From Polyangia bacterium (lineage in GTDB: Bacteria; Myxococcota_A; Polyangia; Nannocystales; Nannocystaceae), in assembly GCA_030429545.1 (NCBI GenBank), contig JAUIFF010000002.1, forward strand, positions 1 through 64,000: 64,000 bases of DNA, in the 5' to 3' direction. The notes below the pieces were generated by a model. The model ran no database searches. It saw only the letters and a list, made by a program, of their open reading frames with translations, and had not been told where the DNA came from. The position numbers and the translations under genes are program-made. Of the stretch, positions 56,202 to 64,000 are shown one piece after another (position 1 is the first letter of the stretch; the number at the start of each line of letters is the position of its first letter).

Positions 56202-58072
56202 TTGCTTGCCTCTAGATGGGTGGAGATAGCTTGTTCGATCTCGCCGACCTTGAACGGTTGACCGGCGATCTTGTTGACGCCAATCGCGTCGATCAAAAAG
56301 TCGCTACGCAGGATTTTGCTGAGCATCCCGTTGTTCATCTCGGGGACGATGACCTTTTTGAAGCTGCGAAGCAGGTCGCCGAGGTTGCGCGGGAACGGGT
56401 TGAGATGGCGCAGGTGGATGTGGGAAACCTTGTGCCCGGCCGCGCGTGCACGGGTCACCGCCTGGTAGATGGAGCCGTAGGTCGAACCCCAGCCGACAAC
56501 CGCGAGGTCGCCCGATGCTTCGCCGACGCACGGTGTTTGCTCCGGCAGGTCGTTGGCGATGTTGGCGATCTTGCCCGCACGCACCTTGGTCATTTTGTGG
56601 TGGTTGTCGGGGTCGTACGAGATGTTGCCCGAGTCGTGGTGTTTTTCGAGGCCACCTAACCTGTGCTCGAGGCCAGGTGTACCGGGCTTCGGCCAGATGC
56701 GGACGAATGTCTCGGGGTCGCGCAGGTACGGGTGAAAGCCCTCGGGGTCGGTGTGGAACGTAACCGGGAACGGCTCCAGCTTGTCCAAGTCGGGGATCCG
56801 CCAGGGTTCTGCGCCATTGGCCAGGTAGCCATCGGTCAGCAGCATGACCGGAGTCATGTACTTGGTGGAGATGCGGATGGCTTCGATGGCCGCATAAAAA
56901 CAGTCGCCGGGGCTTTGGGCCGCGACCACGGCCAAGGGGCAGTCGCCGTTGCGCCCGTACATCGCCTGCAACAGGTCGGATTGCTCGGTTTTTGTCGGCA
57001 GGCCGGTCGAAGGGCCACCGCGCTGGACATCGAGGATGATGAGCGGCAACTCGGTGACGACGGCGAGGCCGATGGCCTCGGTTTTGAGGGCGACGCCCGG
57101 GCCCGAGGTGCTGGTGATCCCGAGCGAGCCGGCCCACGAGGCGCCAACAGCTGCACACACAGCGGCGATTTCATCCTCGGCCTGGAAGGTCACAACCCCA
57201 AACTCTTTGAGCTTGGACATCGCGTGCAAAAAGCTCGAAGCCGGGGTGATGGGGTAGGAGCCCAACACCGGGGTGAGGCCGGCGAGGTCGGCCCCCGCAA
57301 CCATGCCCCAGGCGGTCGCTTCGTTGCCGGTGACATTGCGATACAGCCCGGGCTCCAACTTGGCCTTGACGACTTCGTAGGCGCCGATACCAACCGGGAG
57401 CTCGGCCGTCTCACCATAGATGTGGCCGGCGTTGAGCGCTGCGATGTTGGCCCCGGCGATTTCGGGCTTGCTGGCGAACTTGTGCTTGAGCCAGGCGACG
57501 GTCGGCTCGCGGTCGCGGCCGAACATCCACATCAACAGGCCCAGCGTCCACATGTTTTTGGAGCGCAATGCGGCCTTGGTACCGAGCTCAAACTCGGCCA
57601 CGGCGGCGAGTGTGAACTTGGAGATGTCGAGTGCGAGTAGGCGGTAGCCCACCAGTGAGTCGTCCTCGAGCGGGTTTGACTCGTACCCGGCTTTTTTGAG
57701 GTTGCCCTTGGTAAATGCACCGCTGTTGACGACCAACAGGCCGCGCTCTTTGAGGTCTTTGATGTTGACCTTGAGGGCGGCCGGGTTCATGGCCACGAGC
57801 ACGTCGGGGGCGTCGCCGGGCGTCATCACGTTGTGGGACGCAAAGTGGATCTGGAAGCCGGAGACACCAAACGTGGTGCCAGCGGGCGCCCGGATCTCGG
57901 CGGGGAAGTCAGGGAAGGTCGCGAGGTCGTTGCCGGCTAGCGCGGTCGACTGCGTGAACTGCGTGCCGGTGAGCTGCATGCCGTCACCGGAGTCACCGGC
58001 GAACCGGATCACGACCGAGTCAAGCTGTTCGCGCGCCTTGGTGGACTCGCTTGGAGTAGTGATTGTGTCCAT
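56198..58072 (-). CDS. korA: 2-oxoacid:ferredoxin oxidoreductase gamma-alpha fusion subunit
   Basis: 624 aa from ATG 58072. The gamma domain comes first (VIRFAGDSGDGMQLTGTQF), then the alpha pyrimidine-binding domain (PVLGSYPITPASSFLHAMSK, ITSTSGPGVALKTEAIGLAV, VQRGGPSTGLPTKTEQSDL) and a C-terminal part ending KVGEIEQAI. The gamma-alpha order is that of two-subunit KorAB enzymes. 2-oxoglutarate is the usual substrate in relatives; sequence alone does not settle it. Followed by korB. Confidence 0.94.
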   Translation of the reverse strand: MDTITTPSESTKAREQLDSVVIRFAGDSGDGMQLTGTQFTQSTALAGNDLATFPDFPAEIRAPAGTTFGVSGFQIHFASHNVMTPGDAPDVLVAMNPAALKVNIKDLKERGLLVVNSGAFTKGNLKKAGYESNPLEDDSLVGYRLLALDISKFTLAAVAEFELGTKAALRSKNMWTLGLLMWMFGRDREPTVAWLKHKFASKPEIAGANIAALNAGHIYGETAELPVGIGAYEVVKAKLEPGLYRNVTGNEATAWGMVAGADLAGLTPVLGSYPITPASSFLHAMSKLKEFGVVTFQAEDEIAAVCAAVGASWAGSLGITSTSGPGVALKTEAIGLAVVTELPLIILDVQRGGPSTGLPTKTEQSDLLQAMYGRNGDCPLAVVAAQSPGDCFYAAIEAIRISTKYMTPVMLLTDGYLANGAEPWRIPDLDKLEPFPVTFHTDPEGFHPYLRDPETFVRIWPKPGTPGLEHRLGGLEKHHDSGNISYDPDNHHKMTKVRAGKIANIANDLPEQTPCVGEASGDLAVVGWGSTYGSIYQAVTRARAAGHKVSHIHLRHLNPFPRNLGDLLRSFKKVIVPEMNNGMLSKILRSDFLIDAIGVNKIAGQPFKVGEIEQAISTHLEASK

Positions 58073-58253
58073 ATCCTGCGTCACCTGAATCAGCGGTTTT
58101 GGTGTGGTTTTAAACCGACGATTCGAAGCTTGATTATGGCCCCGTAGATGCGTCCCTGTCACTAATTGGGCCCATCGCACCCCGTGAGCGTGAACACAAC
58201 CGTTGTGGGCTAGGCCCCCAAATAACCCATGTCTGACCGGTCTTCACGTACAC

Positions 58254-58286
58254 AAAAACCACGGCATGGTGAGGACCGTGGTTTTT
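58254..58286. terminator. Terminator hairpin downstream of the 58309 gene
   Basis: AAAAACCACGG (58254-58264) pairs perfectly with CCGTGGTTTTT (58276-58286) around an 11-base loop. The A/T ends allow termination on both strands. Confidence 0.85.
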
Positions 58287-58308
58287 CGCTGAGCAAAGGC
58301 GCCCGGCG

Positions 58309-58923
58309 TTAGGCCAGGGCAAGCACGATGCGTTCGATATAGGTGGTGTAGCTCGAAAGCGTCGGCTCGGCCGGTTGCGCGGGGAGTCGACGCAGGCTCG
58401 CCGGACCTCCACTTTTGGCCCGGGGGTCGATTTTGGCCCCGGCAAACGTCAGGGCGGCCGCCCGGTTGAGCGTGTTGTTGAAGCGTTTACCGCGGAGCTT
58501 GGACTTCTCGAGCTTGTGCGACCAGGTGAGGATTTTGCGAACAAACGTGCGCGACCAGGCCTTGTGGTTGGCGGCGAGCTGGTCGCGGTAGCGCGGATAG
58601 ACTTGGGCGAGGGCGTTGCGGATGTTGACCCCGAGTTTGGGAGCACTGCGCGGGTCGTCTAAAAATGTCGCCGTTGCTTGAGCACCGGGCGGATGCAAAC
58701 GGGCGCCGACATCGATCACACGGCCGTTGACTTTGATCTGGGTCGGCCGCAGCGAGCCGTCGACGAGGATCGCAAAGCCTTGCCCGCAGGTTGCCGCCGC
58801 GATCGCACCGACGCTGTTGTTGGGGACAAACACCTGCAGCCCGGCCGCCTTCGCACCTGCTTTCGCGGGGGACGAGAGCACAAGCCCGCAGGAAACCAAG
58901 AGCCATGAGCGACGGGTAAGCAT
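58309..58923 (-). CDS. Exported protein with ZnuA-like pattern
   Basis: 204 aa from ATG 58923. Signal MLTRRSWLLVSCGLVLSSPAKA. The mature part has RNALAQVYPRYRDQLAANHKAWSRTFVRKILTWSHKLEKSKLRGKRFNN, similar in spacing to the first helices of metal-binding solute receptors (P-x-x-x-x-x-Y-x-x-N). It is shorter than such receptors (about 300 aa) and lacks their His pattern, so a function cannot be assigned. Confidence 0.5.
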   Translation of the reverse strand: MLTRRSWLLVSCGLVLSSPAKAGAKAAGLQVFVPNNSVGAIAAATCGQGFAILVDGSLRPTQIKVNGRVIDVGARLHPPGAQATATFLDDPRSAPKLGVNIRNALAQVYPRYRDQLAANHKAWSRTFVRKILTWSHKLEKSKLRGKRFNNTLNRAAALTFAGAKIDPRAKSGGPASLRRLPAQPAEPTLSSYTTYIERIVLALA

Positions 58924-59118
58924 CCGAACCCCAACGACGACGTCGCGCCTTCGATATTCTTCATTTTCTCGATCTTTTTTGCGACCCCGCCACACGGCCC
59001 CGCGGGCGAAGTTGTGTGTTTACGCCGTGTGTTTGATCGGTTGCGAGGTCCTGCCAAAGGCTGCGATTTCACGGTTGTAGGGGGCGATTGAACACCTCCA
59101 GGGTGGTAAGGTCCGCGC

Positions 59119-60144
59119 ATGAGCGAAGCTATCGACGACGTGATCGATGGGGGGCTTGCGGCGGTCGAGGAGGAGAACCTCGAAGCGGCCGAAGAAGCTC
59201 TCGAAAAGGCCCAAGGGCTCGGCGGTGAAAACCATATGCGTGTGTTGCACCTGCACGGGCTGATCGCCTGGGCCAAGGGTGATCTCGAGCGCGCCGCAGG
59301 GTTTTTGATGCAGTCGGTCGACCTCTCGCCCAAGCGCGGCGAGATCTACCTCGATGCCGCCGAGTGTTTGATGGCGCTCGGTCAGGACCTCGACGAAGCC
59401 GAGGCCGTGGTTCGTGCCCTGCTCGCACAGACCGATATCTCGGCCGACTCGCTCGACCAAGGTCGCCTGTTGCTGGCCCAGATCCGGCTCGAAGACGACG
59501 ACGCCGAGGAGGCGCTCGAAGTACTCGACACCATCCGCGACGCGCTCAAGACCCACCCGGCCTACCTCAGCACCCGGGCCATGGTGCTCGAGGCCGAAGG
59601 GCACACCGACCAAGCTCTTGCCGCCCTGCGCAAGGCCGTCGCGGGCGAGCCCGACGACCCCGACCTCCACTACCAACTCGGCCTGCTGCTCGGCCTCGCC
59701 GGCGACAAGGCGGGGGAGACCGCGGCCATGCTCAAGGTCTTGGAGCTCGACAATCAAGATCGCGACAACGAATCCAAAAAGCCGCCGGCGTTGACCGACC
59801 CCGAGCGCCAGGCGATGCGCAATGCGTTTGAAGAGCTGCTCGAGGAGATTCCCGACCGCCTGCTCAAGTTGGTCGCCAGCGTGCCCGTCACCGTGCAAGC
59901 ACGTCCGACCTCCGAACAGGTCAAAGCCGGCGTCAACCCGCGGTCTTCGGTGGCCTTTTTGGGGCAGCCCAAGGTCGGCGACGGCGAGGCCAAGTTGGCG
60001 GGCATCGTGCTCATGCGCGATCTGTTGCTCGAGGAAGCCCACGCGGAAGATGAGGACTTGCAGGCACTATTATTTGTCGGCTTGTTCGAAGAGCTGCGGG
60101 CGTTTTACAAGATCGAAAATCTCGAAGTTGTGAGCGCGGGCTGA
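59119..60144 (+). CDS. TPR-repeat protein
   Basis: 341 aa. Six or so TPR-like helical repeats fill residues 1-210 (AAVEEENLEAAEEALEKAQ, AYLSTRAMVLEAEGHTDQALAALRKAV, DLHYQLGLLLGLAGDKAGE). The C-terminal 130 residues contain EELLEEIPDRLLKLVASVPV and look like the non-catalytic shell of a small metallopeptidase domain, without HExxH. No signal peptide. It ends 21 bp before the LeuA-like gene and is probably transcribed with it. Confidence 0.75.
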   Translation: MSEAIDDVIDGGLAAVEEENLEAAEEALEKAQGLGGENHMRVLHLHGLIAWAKGDLERAAGFLMQSVDLSPKRGEIYLDAAECLMALGQDLDEAEAVVRALLAQTDISADSLDQGRLLLAQIRLEDDDAEEALEVLDTIRDALKTHPAYLSTRAMVLEAEGHTDQALAALRKAVAGEPDDPDLHYQLGLLLGLAGDKAGETAAMLKVLELDNQDRDNESKKPPALTDPERQAMRNAFEELLEEIPDRLLKLVASVPVTVQARPTSEQVKAGVNPRSSVAFLGQPKVGDGEAKLAGIVLMRDLLLEEAHAEDEDLQALLFVGLFEELRAFYKIENLEVVSAG

Positions 60145-60165
60145 CAAGCACCCGGAGGTAGCAAA

Positions 60166-61413
60166 GTGGAACAGACACAAAACCCGGCGGCACTGATCTA
60201 CGACTGGAACGAGAAGGAGCGCACCGGGCCGTTGTTGCGTCGGGCGCCGCGGTTTGTCGACGAGAGCATCCGCGACGGGTTGCAATCGCCATCGGTCCGC
60301 GACCCCTCGATCGAACAAAAGATGCACCTGCTGCGCCTGATGGATCGCATGGGTGTGCAGTGCCTCAACCTCGGGTTGCCGGGTGCCGGCAAGCGGGCCC
60401 AGGAAGACGTCGAGCGGCTGTTGCGGATGATCGTCGAGGAAAAACTCAACCTCGTGCCCAACTGTGCCGCCCGCACGGTCGCCTCCGACATCACCCCGAT
60501 CATCGAAATCTCCCAGCGCGTCGGCGTGCCCATCGAAGTCACCGCGTTTATCGGTTCGTCGCCGATCCGCGGCTACGCCGAGGGTTGGGACATCGACAAG
60601 TTGCAGATGCACACACGCAGCGCGATCAAGCTGATCGTCGAAAACGGCTTGCCCGCTTCGTTTGTCACCGAGGACACCACGCGTTCGCACCCCAAAACCC
60701 TCGACCGGCTGTTTCGCACCGCGATCGACGAAGGGGCCACCCGGCTCGTGCTGTGCGACACCGTTGGCCACGCCACCCCCGACGGCCTGCGCAACCTCCT
60801 CAACTTCACCCGCGGCGTGCTGCGTGCCCTCGACGTCGAAGACACGGTCGAGCTCGATTGGCACGGACACAACGACCGCGGCATGGCCCTCACCCTCGCG
60901 CTGTACGCCCTCGAGTGGGGTGTTCACCGCGTTCACGGCTGCGGCCTCGGGATCGGCGAGCGGGTCGGCAACACCTCGCTCGACCTCTTGCTGCTCAACC
61001 TTCATTTGCTCGGCTTGCTCGACCCCAAACACCACGACCTCTCGTGCCTGGTCGAGTACGTCGAAGCGATCAGCGAATACACCGGCGTGCCGATTCACCC
61101 GAGCTATCCGCTGTCGGGCCGCGACGCCTTCCGCACGGCCACCGGGGTACATGCAGCTGCAATTATCAAGGCGCAAAAACGCGGCGACACCGAGCTCGAA
61201 GACCGGGTCTACTCGGCCGTCCCCGCCTCGGTCTTTGGCCGCAAACAGGAGATCGAGATCGGTCACTACAGCGGCCGCTCCAACGTGATTTACTGGCTGC
61301 GCGAGCACGGCTACGAGGCCTCCGATGCGTTGGTCGACAAGGTGTTTTCGGCGGCCAAGAAGGGCGACCACACGCTGAGCACAGAAGAGGTTAAGGCGAT
61401 TATCGACAGCTGA
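60166..61413 (+). CDS. LeuA-like acyltransferase (isopropylmalate/homocitrate synthase family)
   Basis: 415 aa, GTG start with a perfect ribosome site GGAGGT. TIM-barrel signatures: FVDESIRDGLQSP (R-D-x-x-Q metal site; LeuA has RDGEQ, HMG-CoA lyase RDGLQ), EDTTRSHPKTL, CDTVGHATPDG, LDWHGHNDRGMAL (HxH metal ligands) and GCGLGIGERVGNTSL. It lacks the C-terminal leucine-binding domain of LeuA (about 510 aa). It may condense acetyl-CoA with a 2-oxoacid, or be a lyase. It has an extended helical C-terminus. Confidence 0.85.
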   Translation: MEQTQNPAALIYDWNEKERTGPLLRRAPRFVDESIRDGLQSPSVRDPSIEQKMHLLRLMDRMGVQCLNLGLPGAGKRAQEDVERLLRMIVEEKLNLVPNCAARTVASDITPIIEISQRVGVPIEVTAFIGSSPIRGYAEGWDIDKLQMHTRSAIKLIVENGLPASFVTEDTTRSHPKTLDRLFRTAIDEGATRLVLCDTVGHATPDGLRNLLNFTRGVLRALDVEDTVELDWHGHNDRGMALTLALYALEWGVHRVHGCGLGIGERVGNTSLDLLLLNLHLLGLLDPKHHDLSCLVEYVEAISEYTGVPIHPSYPLSGRDAFRTATGVHAAAIIKAQKRGDTELEDRVYSAVPASVFGRKQEIEIGHYSGRSNVIYWLREHGYEASDALVDKVFSAAKKGDHTLSTEEVKAIIDS

Positions 61414-61583
61414 GCTAAGCTTTTAGCCTGCACCGTGACAGCCAATGCCTCCGCGCCTTGGCTGTTTCGCGTTTTGGTGGTGGCAAAAGCCGAGCAAGCG
61501 CATTTTGACCGGAGGTTATATTTAGATATCCTTATCGCAGGTAGCGACTCAGGTAACTACATACATTCCCAAGGGCCAGTTCG

Positions 61584-62000
61584 ATGCGAGGTCTTAACAA
61601 ACGCAGCCTGTTCGCCGTTGCGCTCCTGATGGGCGTAGCGTTGGCCTGTAACGAAGACAGCACTGGAAGCACGGAGGCGACGGCCGCGAGCAGTACAGTT
61701 GGCGAAACGTACGGGGCTGGCGAGACATCGTCGACAGCTGGCGAAACAGAGACCGAGGGCGTCGACATGTGCCAGGGCGAACAGCATTCCGAATATCGAG
61801 AAGCACTATGCCCTGACACGTATTGCGATTACGCACCACCTGGTACCCGACCGATTGGCTACGAAGACTGTGCGGCTGGGTTTGGTCCTGTGGGCAGCGG
61901 CGAGTGTGCCTGTGTCCCCGATGTCTATTTTTGCATAAGCACAGATGGTAGCCCCGATCGGTATTATTGCTGCTGCCCACGCCCCGAGTGGAACTTATGA
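61584..62000 (+). CDS. Small Cys-rich lipoprotein, tandem copy 1
   Basis: 138 aa. Signal LFAVALLMGVALAC, then Thr/Glu linker, then a domain with ten cysteines (VDMCQGEQHSEYREALCPDTYC, CACVPDVYFC, YYCCCPRPE). It overlaps its near-duplicate by four bases. Confidence 0.75.
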   Translation: MRGLNKRSLFAVALLMGVALACNEDSTGSTEATAASSTVGETYGAGETSSTAGETETEGVDMCQGEQHSEYREALCPDTYCDYAPPGTRPIGYEDCAAGFGPVGSGECACVPDVYFCISTDGSPDRYYCCCPRPEWNL

Positions 62001-62404
62001 AACGCTGTCGGCTGATAGGGTTTTTGCTGCTACCAGGTTTGCTGATGGCCTGTAACGAAGACAGCACTGGAAGCACCGAAACGACGGCCGCGAGCAGTAC
62101 AGTTGGCGAAACGTCCGGGGGCGAGACATCGTCGACAGCTGGCGAAACAGGGACCGAGGGCGTCGACATGTGTCAGGGCGAACAGCACTCCGAATATCGA
62201 GATGCATTGTGTCCGGAGACGTACTGCTTATACGCTCCGCCAAACCTACGACCTTCCAGTCTTAAAGATTGTGCGGCGGCTGGCTATGGGCCTGTGGGCA
62301 GTGGCGAGTGTGCCTGTGTTCCCGATGTTTATAACTGTCTGAGTACCGACGGTGGCCCGGACCAATTTTACTGCTGCTGCCCGCGCCCCGAGTCGAACGA
62401 GTGA
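61997..62404 (+). CDS. Small Cys-rich lipoprotein, tandem copy 2
   Basis: 135 aa. Signal RLIGFLLLPGLLMAC. From the lipidated Cys on (CNEDSTGSTETTAASSTVGE) it is almost identical to copy 1, while the signal peptide is unrelated and the C-terminal domain is moderately diverged (SLKDCAAAGYGPVGSGECAC). This suggests recent duplication or gene conversion of the middle part. ATGA overlap with copy 1 implies coupled translation. Confidence 0.75.
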   Translation: MKRCRLIGFLLLPGLLMACNEDSTGSTETTAASSTVGETSGGETSSTAGETGTEGVDMCQGEQHSEYRDALCPETYCLYAPPNLRPSSLKDCAAAGYGPVGSGECACVPDVYNCLSTDGGPDQFYCCCPRPESNE

Positions 62405-62470
62405 ACCGAGGGACCAAAACCGTCAACGGAGACAGTGCCCGGCGTGGTACCGTCGTTGGCGAGTTTGCCC

Positions 62471-63442
62471 ATGGATCGAAGCTTTTGGACCCTCGGAAGT
62501 TGTCTACTTGCCTGCCTGCTCGCCTGCGGCACCACACCCGAATCGACAGACGGCTCGACCTCTGGTGCATCGACAACGGCTGGGCCGACCGAGACCGAGA
62601 CCGGCACCGAGACCACTACTGAGACCACTGGCGACCCGGGTGTGTTAGCCCCTCCCGGTGAGTTTTTAATGTTGACATACAACGTTGCCGGGCTTCCCCA
62701 GGGCATTTCGAGCTCCAACCCCGAGGTCAACATCCCACAGATTTCCCCGCTGCTCAACGCCTACGACCTGGTGCTCGCCCAGGAGGATTTTTATTACCAC
62801 GCCGAGCTTTCGGCCGATGTTACGCATCCCTACCAAACTGCGCCCTACATGGACCCGCCCGACATTGTCGATTTGGGCGATGGCCTCAACCGGTTTTCGC
62901 AGTTTCCCATGGATGGCCACGAGCGCGCGGCCTGGTACGATTGCAACGGCGGGATTTCGGACTGTGCCAGCGACTGTTTGGCGACCAAGGGCTGGAGCTT
63001 TGCACGTACAACGATCGATGCCAACGAGGTCGAAAACGGGGTGCCGGTCGAGATCGATATTTACAACCTCCACATGGAGGCCGGCGGTTGCGACAAGGAT
63101 GTCGAGATTCGCCTGCAATCGGCCCACGACCTCGTCGCCGAGATCAACCAGCGCTCCGAGGGGCGGGCGGTGATCGTGGCTGGCGACTTTAACCTGCGGG
63201 AGACCGACCCCGAGGATGTCGAGCCGCTGATGGTGTTTTTGGGCGGGGCCAAGCTCTACGACAGCTGCACGGAACTCGATTGTGGCGACCTTCGTATCGA
63301 CAAGGTGATGTACCGCAGTGGCGAGAACGTAGAGCTTGAGCCGCTTTTGTGGGAAGTCCCGCCGGAGTTTGTCGATTTGGATGGCGCGGACCTGTCCGAC
63401 CACAAACCGGTCGCAGTTTCGTTTGCATACACACCGAAGTAG
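62471..63442 (+). CDS. Lipoprotein of the endonuclease/exonuclease/phosphatase family
   Basis: 323 aa from ATG 62471. Lipobox CLLACLLACG, Thr/Glu linker, then the fold's marks: LTYNVAGLPQG (Asn), LVLAQEDFYYH (metal Glu), DIYNLHMEAGG (His-type loop), VAGDFNLRETD (D-x-N) and LSDHKPVAVSF (catalytic His). Likely a surface phosphodiesterase, perhaps sphingomyelinase-like. Six CCGAAGTA units begin exactly at the stop codon. Confidence 0.85.
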   Translation: MDRSFWTLGSCLLACLLACGTTPESTDGSTSGASTTAGPTETETGTETTTETTGDPGVLAPPGEFLMLTYNVAGLPQGISSSNPEVNIPQISPLLNAYDLVLAQEDFYYHAELSADVTHPYQTAPYMDPPDIVDLGDGLNRFSQFPMDGHERAAWYDCNGGISDCASDCLATKGWSFARTTIDANEVENGVPVEIDIYNLHMEAGGCDKDVEIRLQSAHDLVAEINQRSEGRAVIVAGDFNLRETDPEDVEPLMVFLGGAKLYDSCTELDCGDLRIDKVMYRSGENVELEPLLWEVPPEFVDLDGADLSDHKPVAVSFAYTPK

Positions 63443-63545
63443 CCACCGAAGTAACCGCTACCTAGTCACCGAAGTAGTCACCGAAGTAGCCACCCGAAGT
63501 AGCCACTTCAGTAGTAGCCGAAGTAAAGCCACGTAGGTAACGGCT
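63434..63545 (+). repeat. CCGAAGTA degenerate short tandem repeat
   Basis: CCGAAGTA recurs about six times between 63434 and 63530, mostly as CCGAAGTAGCCA with small changes. The first unit contains the stop codon of the phosphodiesterase gene. It looks like slippage-prone sequence. Confidence 0.75.
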
Positions 63546-63613
63546 ACGTACCGACCTTCTCCATGGCCCGGGGCCTGGCACCGGGGCCTTCGGGTTTGGG
63601 CCCGGAATATAAA

Positions 63614-63643
63614 AAAACGCCCACCCCGACGGGCAGGCGTTTT
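63614..63643. terminator. Bidirectional terminator between convergent genes
   Basis: AAAACGCC (63614-63621) pairs with GGCGTTTT (63636-63643), with inner CCC/GGG pairing. A-run before and T-rich after. Confidence 0.85.
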
Positions 63644-63659
63644 GTTGTGCACACACGGC

Positions 63660-64000
63660 TTATTGTGGCGAGATACAGGCGCCGACGTGCTCGAGGCCGG
63701 GGATTTCGTTGCCGGGCTCGTACCACGGCACGCAATCGACTTCGCCGCCACCTAGGTCGTGCATGGCGTTGCCGTAGGCGTCGATGCAGGTTTGCTGGGG
63801 GTCGGGGTCTTCGAGGCTACAAAACGGTGCACAGCAGCCGACGCCGCCAATGCAGTTGGGGACCAGGGTTGCGTCCTCACAGTAGTTGCCGAGTTTGCAG
63901 ACGTTGATGAACTCGCACGGCTGGCCGGCGAACCCACCGTCTTCGGGGCTGGCATCAAAGTCGCAAATAAAGCCGCCTTCGCTGCCCGGGAAGCAGATGT
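63660..64000 (-). CDS. Cys-rich secreted protein or lipoprotein (5' end beyond window)
   Basis: The minus-strand frame from the right edge to TAA 63660 reads ICFPGSEGGFICDFDASPEDGG, then CEFINVCKLGNYCEDA, CCAPFCSLEDPD and a C-terminal LEHVGACISPQ. About eleven cysteines with CC and CxxxC spacing, a pattern common in myxobacterial extracellular lipoproteins. N-terminus and export signal lie outside the window. Confidence 0.7.
   Translation of the reverse strand, partial: ICFPGSEGGFICDFDASPEDGGFAGQPCEFINVCKLGNYCEDATLVPNCIGGVGCCAPFCSLEDPDPQQTCIDAYGNAMHDLGGGEVDCVPWYEPGNEIPGLEHVGACISPQ

Noticed and set aside
59246..59255. TGCACCTGCA as a member of the dispersed palindrome
   Set aside because: It is in a different codon phase (Leu-His-Leu-His with GC-ending codons) and is likely chance. 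Counted but not relied on; the same holds for 60602.
59020..61371. Long minus-strand frames (340 and 433 aa) opposite the TPR and LeuA-like genes
   Set aside because: Antisense shadows. The plus strand has ribosome sites and conserved motifs.

Overview
The window looks like chromosome from a GC-rich myxobacterium, most likely of the Nannocystineae (Nannocystis, Plesiocystis or Enhygromyxa type). This is inferred from gene content, not from a marker gene. The signs are many lipoproteins with a Thr/Glu/Asp/Gly-rich linker after the lipobox, Myxococcus Cys-rich (DUF4215) repeats, a MYXO-CTERM-like sorting tail, a giant Ser/Thr kinase-ATPase of the PknK kind, and a V4R-type sigma-54 activator.

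Region 1 (1-14959, all minus strand) is a composite CRISPR-Cas locus without an array in view. Transcription order is cas3 (C-terminal HD), csx17, csb1, csb2 (a complete type I-G effector set) and then cmr1 to cmr6 (a type III-B Cmr complex; cmr6 runs off the left edge). The Cmr2/Cas10 has GGDD but no HD motif. A 69-bp tandem repeat lies between cas3 and csx17.

Region 2 (about 15.1-25.7 kb) is rearranged and mosaic. It holds an esterase pseudogene with an internal inversion, the N-terminal half of a nucleotidyltransferase, a secreted PI-PLC/tectonin protein divergent from a sigma-54 activator with a candidate -24/-12 promoter and two dyads between them, a lipoprotein metallopeptidase, an ankyrin protein, Cys-rich lipoproteins, and fragments of a nucleotidyltransferase C-terminus, a DUF4215 protein and an SBBP-type propeller.

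Region 3 (25.7-34.5 kb) has an esterase, a KdpD/KdpE-like two-component pair whose kinase lacks the N-terminal KdpD module, two tiny possible membrane peptides, a low-GC-looking pair of unknown genes, and a trkH-trkA-HAMP/PAS operon for potassium uptake.

Region 4 (34.6-49 kb) has an ATP-grasp enzyme, a metal-dependent-hydrolase-like gene divergent from a MerR regulator, a MYXO-CTERM protein, two tandem DUF4215/DUF1554 lipoproteins, an AraC regulator divergent from a GNAT-like gene plus an amidinotransferase, and a histidine kinase.

Region 5 (49-64 kb) has the 1636-aa kinase, a lipoprotein, korAB (2-oxoacid:ferredoxin oxidoreductase), a TPR protein, a LeuA-like synthase, two tandem small lipoproteins, and an endonuclease/exonuclease/phosphatase-family lipoprotein. 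A Cys-rich gene runs off the right edge.

The most unusual signal is not a gene. A 10-bp degenerate palindrome, TGYANNTRCA, occurs 24 times by eye where one or two are expected. In coding sequence it almost always sits in one codon phase (NNT GYA NNT RCA), so it can be written with synonymous A/T-ending codons. It is absent from 12.76 to 26.81 kb, a span that includes the mosaic region.
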